The notes under the pieces were generated by a model that saw only the letters and a list, made by a program, of their open reading frames with translations, did not search any database and had not been told where the DNA came from. Below are positions 7,389 through 9,096 of a stretch of 9,096 bases of DNA, piece after piece. The stretch lies in contig JAADFL010000023.1 in NCBI GenBank assembly GCA_013152945.1, positions 1-9,096 of the forward strand, in the 5' to 3' direction. Numbering within the stretch: the stretch's first letter is position 1; every line of letters starts with the position of its first letter. Position numbers and translations under genes: made by a program. Origin of the DNA: Deltaproteobacteria bacterium. GTDB lineage: Bacteria > Myxococcota_A > JAADFL01.

Positions 7389-8870
7389 TTAAAACCATGC
7401 ACGAACCTCGATAAAGGCTGCACTCATGGTCTGATCTATCATTCCGAACAAGGTGTTGTCAGGGCCGCCGAACACCTCGCCGCCTATTACGGCATCAAGC
7501 CCGTCCGCGACCTGATATGATATTTTGGGTCTTACCATGTACTCACCAGTAGAAAAATTGTACATGCCCGATACTTCCAGTTTCAGCGTTTCCTGGAGCA
7601 TCTTGTACTGTATACGAAGCATGACCGAGTGCTGGTATTCCTTTGTCTGACCAGCTAGGGTCAGGACCTTGCGCCTGATTTCTTTTTGTGCCGCTCCCTC
7701 GGGATCGGTAATTATTTTCGCCAGCTTTTCCGATGGAATCTTCTTTCCCTGGGCCAAGTCCATGAGTCCCGTATCTTCCGGCATGTCATAGTCCAAGACA
7801 GCCTTCCCGATGTACTGGACTATTATGTATAGATCGGAAAAATCCTTGTCCATGCCGAGCACGTATTGCACGTCCGGAAGAGGAGCGTAATTCTTGCTGT
7901 CATAATCCTTCGGCCACTTCAGGGCTGCTTCTCCCCTGATGCCGAGAAATCCGCCGGGAGTTGAAGAAAAATCAAAACCAGCAACATGATACTGGTATGC
8001 CCTGAATGCAACATCAACACTTGGGGAAGTGGGCGACATGTTGAGCTTTGAAAGCTCCAGTCCGGGCATTGGAGAATACCCGAACAGGTAGGATACGGAC
8101 GCCTCGATCTCAGGAAGTTCCAGGTTGAATCTCGAAGCAATGGTTCCGTGCTCGAAGTGTTTGTCAGGGTAAACCGGATCCTTGAACTCGACAGGCCCCG
8201 GGATTTTGAAGTCAGGGTATCTAGACGGAGAAAAAAAAGGCACCCACACTATTTCGGTCCTGGTTGGCCCCAGGTTCAATGTAGAGCGTATCGCCAGGTT
8301 AGCCGCCCTCATGTCGTCTTCATCGGCGGAACGGAAGCTCATATCCTTGGGCGTAAGGTTGTCGGTCGGATTTATTCCGTCGGCCCTGCCCCAGGTTATT
8401 ATTTGGTGTCCCAATCGCAAATCCAAAGGCCCTAGAAACAGGTCTACATACGCCTCGCGTAAGTCGTTTTCCAGTCTTGTTTCACCGCCGTTGAAACCGT
8501 ACCTGGACCTGAGTTCGGCAAAACCCCGGCCACTGGAGCCCAGCTTTGCCTTGAGTGTTAGGGCTAGTTCGCCGTAACCGGACTTGATCTCCGTCGCATC
8601 CTTCCCGTCTATTTTACCGAGAAACAACGCACCCCTTATGTATCCGCCAAGGTCAAGCACATCGTTTGAACCCTGTTCGGGATTTGTTTTCTCCGAGCTG
8701 CCTTTAACTGCATTTTCAAACAATCCCTGGCCGAGGCCAGTCCCCGGAAACACCAGGATAAGAGCAAACATAGCGCCAATGAGCAAATTGCCGATTGACA
8801 TTAAAGAAGCGCAATTGCTCGAAATGATTGTCAGTGTACAGCGTTGATTGTTTAATCTATTGAGTTTCAA
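7389..8870 (-). CDS. DUF1302-like outer-membrane beta-barrel protein
   Basis: The start is placed at TTG 8870 because GGGAGGAG (complement of 8878-8885) sits 7 nt upstream. The next in-frame ATG (8801) lacks a ribosome site and would leave a signal peptide with no positive charge, whereas the TTG start supplies K2, R5 and R10. The 493-residue product has a hydrophobic export segment (about 27-46, cleavage near GLGQ). After it comes the DUF1302 signature: LREAYVDLFLGPLDLRLG (137-154), then QIITWGRADGINPTD (156-170) and LTPKDM (172-177). Alternating amphipathic strands continue to a terminal Phe in AFIEVRAWF, the usual BAM-recognition end of outer-membrane barrels. DUF1302 proteins are often found with RND exporters and LolA-fold partners in lipid or hydrophobic-compound clusters. 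Here it probably provides the outer-membrane step or receptor for the downstream exporter. It could instead be an independent porin. Confidence 0.85.
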   Translation of the reverse strand: MKLNRLNNQRCTLTIISSNCASLMSIGNLLIGAMFALILVFPGTGLGQGLFENAVKGSSEKTNPEQGSNDVLDLGGYIRGALFLGKIDGKDATEIKSGYGELALTLKAKLGSSGRGFAELRSRYGFNGGETRLENDLREAYVDLFLGPLDLRLGHQIITWGRADGINPTDNLTPKDMSFRSADEDDMRAANLAIRSTLNLGPTRTEIVWVPFFSPSRYPDFKIPGPVEFKDPVYPDKHFEHGTIASRFNLELPEIEASVSYLFGYSPMPGLELSKLNMSPTSPSVDVAFRAYQYHVAGFDFSSTPGGFLGIRGEAALKWPKDYDSKNYAPLPDVQYVLGMDKDFSDLYIIVQYIGKAVLDYDMPEDTGLMDLAQGKKIPSEKLAKIITDPEGAAQKEIRRKVLTLAGQTKEYQHSVMLRIQYKMLQETLKLEVSGMYNFSTGEYMVRPKISYQVADGLDAVIGGEVFGGPDNTLFGMIDQTMSAAFIEVRAWF

Positions 8871-8900
8871 CAGGCCACTCCTCCCATAAGGCGAGTATAA

Positions 8901-8929
8901 TATATAGAAAAAAATGCGAGGGGTTGCAA
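8901..8929 (-). promoter_or_regulatory. Promoter for the minus-strand envelope cluster
   Basis: On the minus strand a TTGCAA -35 element (8929-8924) is followed after 17 bp by TATATA (8906-8901), within an A/T-rich stretch. The transcript would begin near 8894, just ahead of the GGGAGGAG ribosome site for the TTG start at 8870. This placement leaves no room for translation from any earlier start codon and supports the TTG assignment. Confidence 0.5.
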
Positions 8930-8938
8930 ACACCAGCG

Positions 8939-8983
8939 CCCCCAACGCACCCCGTCCCCACCCAACGCACCCCGTCCCCACCC
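8939..8983 (-). repeat. 20-bp tandem duplication, G-rich, quadruplex-capable
   Basis: A perfect 20-bp unit (CCCAACGCACCCCGTCCCCA on the plus strand) occurs at 8941-8960 and 8961-8980, with the first five bases of a third copy at 8981-8985. On the minus strand this gives seven G-tracts of 3-5 bases (8983-8981, 8979-8976, 8973-8970, 8963-8961, 8959-8956, 8953-8950, 8943-8939). They are separated by loops of 1, 2 or 6 bases, which fits the G-quadruplex pattern. It lies 10 bp upstream of the predicted -35 box of the barrel gene, on its coding strand. Confidence 0.9.
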
Positions 8984-9096
8984 AAGTTGATTTTTCATGT
9001 TTCGCTTTTTTAGGGCCGAATTAATACATGGCATGCATGTAATAACCTGCAAAGGGTTTATATTGTTGATTTGGATGAAAGGTTTAACCCACCTTG
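8984..9096. other. Intergenic edge region without recognised gene
   Basis: No convincing coding region is present. It contains an imperfect dyad (ACATG-GCATG-CATGT, 9027-9041). A weak second minus-strand promoter-like pair, TTGCAG with TGTATT at 18-bp spacing, could place a start upstream of the G-rich repeat. Nothing here identifies the next gene beyond the window. Confidence 0.3.

Noticed and set aside
8941-8985. CRISPR-like repeat array
   Set aside because: The repeats are directly tandem with no spacers, only two full copies exist, and no cas genes are present.
8867-9052. 61-codon minus-strand frame crossing the G-rich repeat
   Set aside because: Its translation is the repeat read as Gly/Trp/Arg and it runs through the predicted promoter; no ribosome site or domain was found.

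Overview
The window carries two convergent gene blocks. A plus-strand pair (143-3685) meets a minus-strand trio (8870-4018) across a 332-bp gap. The protein families point to Myxococcota or a related former deltaproteobacterial lineage. Evidence for this is a TPR protein with an acidic linker, an Ig-like domain and a C-terminal anchor, followed by a cysteine-rich lipoprotein with MopE-type CxxxDxxC(D/N)G repeats. Base composition is roughly balanced, so this is not a typical high-GC Myxococcus. The assignment rests on family recognition only.

Plus strand: a good sigma70-like promoter (57-84), with two adjacent palindromes upstream, drives a periplasmic TPR/Ig-like membrane-anchored protein (143-1420). 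A lipoprotein with six MopE-type motifs and a C-terminal beta-sandwich-like region follows after 21 nt (1442-3685). Both are predicted to lie outside the cytoplasm and probably work at the envelope. Their ligand is unknown; metal binding by the MopE motifs is a family-based guess.

Gap 3686-4017: it holds a diverged direct repeat, a probable scrap of an IS3-family transposase, and a hairpin with a T-run that should terminate the minus-strand block. No intact gene is seen there.

Minus strand, in transcription order: a DUF1302-like outer-membrane beta-barrel (8870-7389, TTG start), a 12-TM RND/MMPL exporter (7243-4952), and a LolA-like periplasmic protein (4932-4018). The last two genes are 19 nt apart and look like one transcription unit; the barrel gene lies 145 nt upstream of the exporter. 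Together they supply an inner-membrane pump, a periplasmic lipid-carrier fold and an outer-membrane component, which fits export or trafficking of a hydrophobic substrate across the envelope. The LolA-like protein has four near-identical heptapeptide repeats just after its signal peptide. A perfect 20-bp G-rich duplication with quadruplex potential sits upstream of the barrel promoter. No RNA genes, CRISPR arrays or intact mobile elements were recognised.
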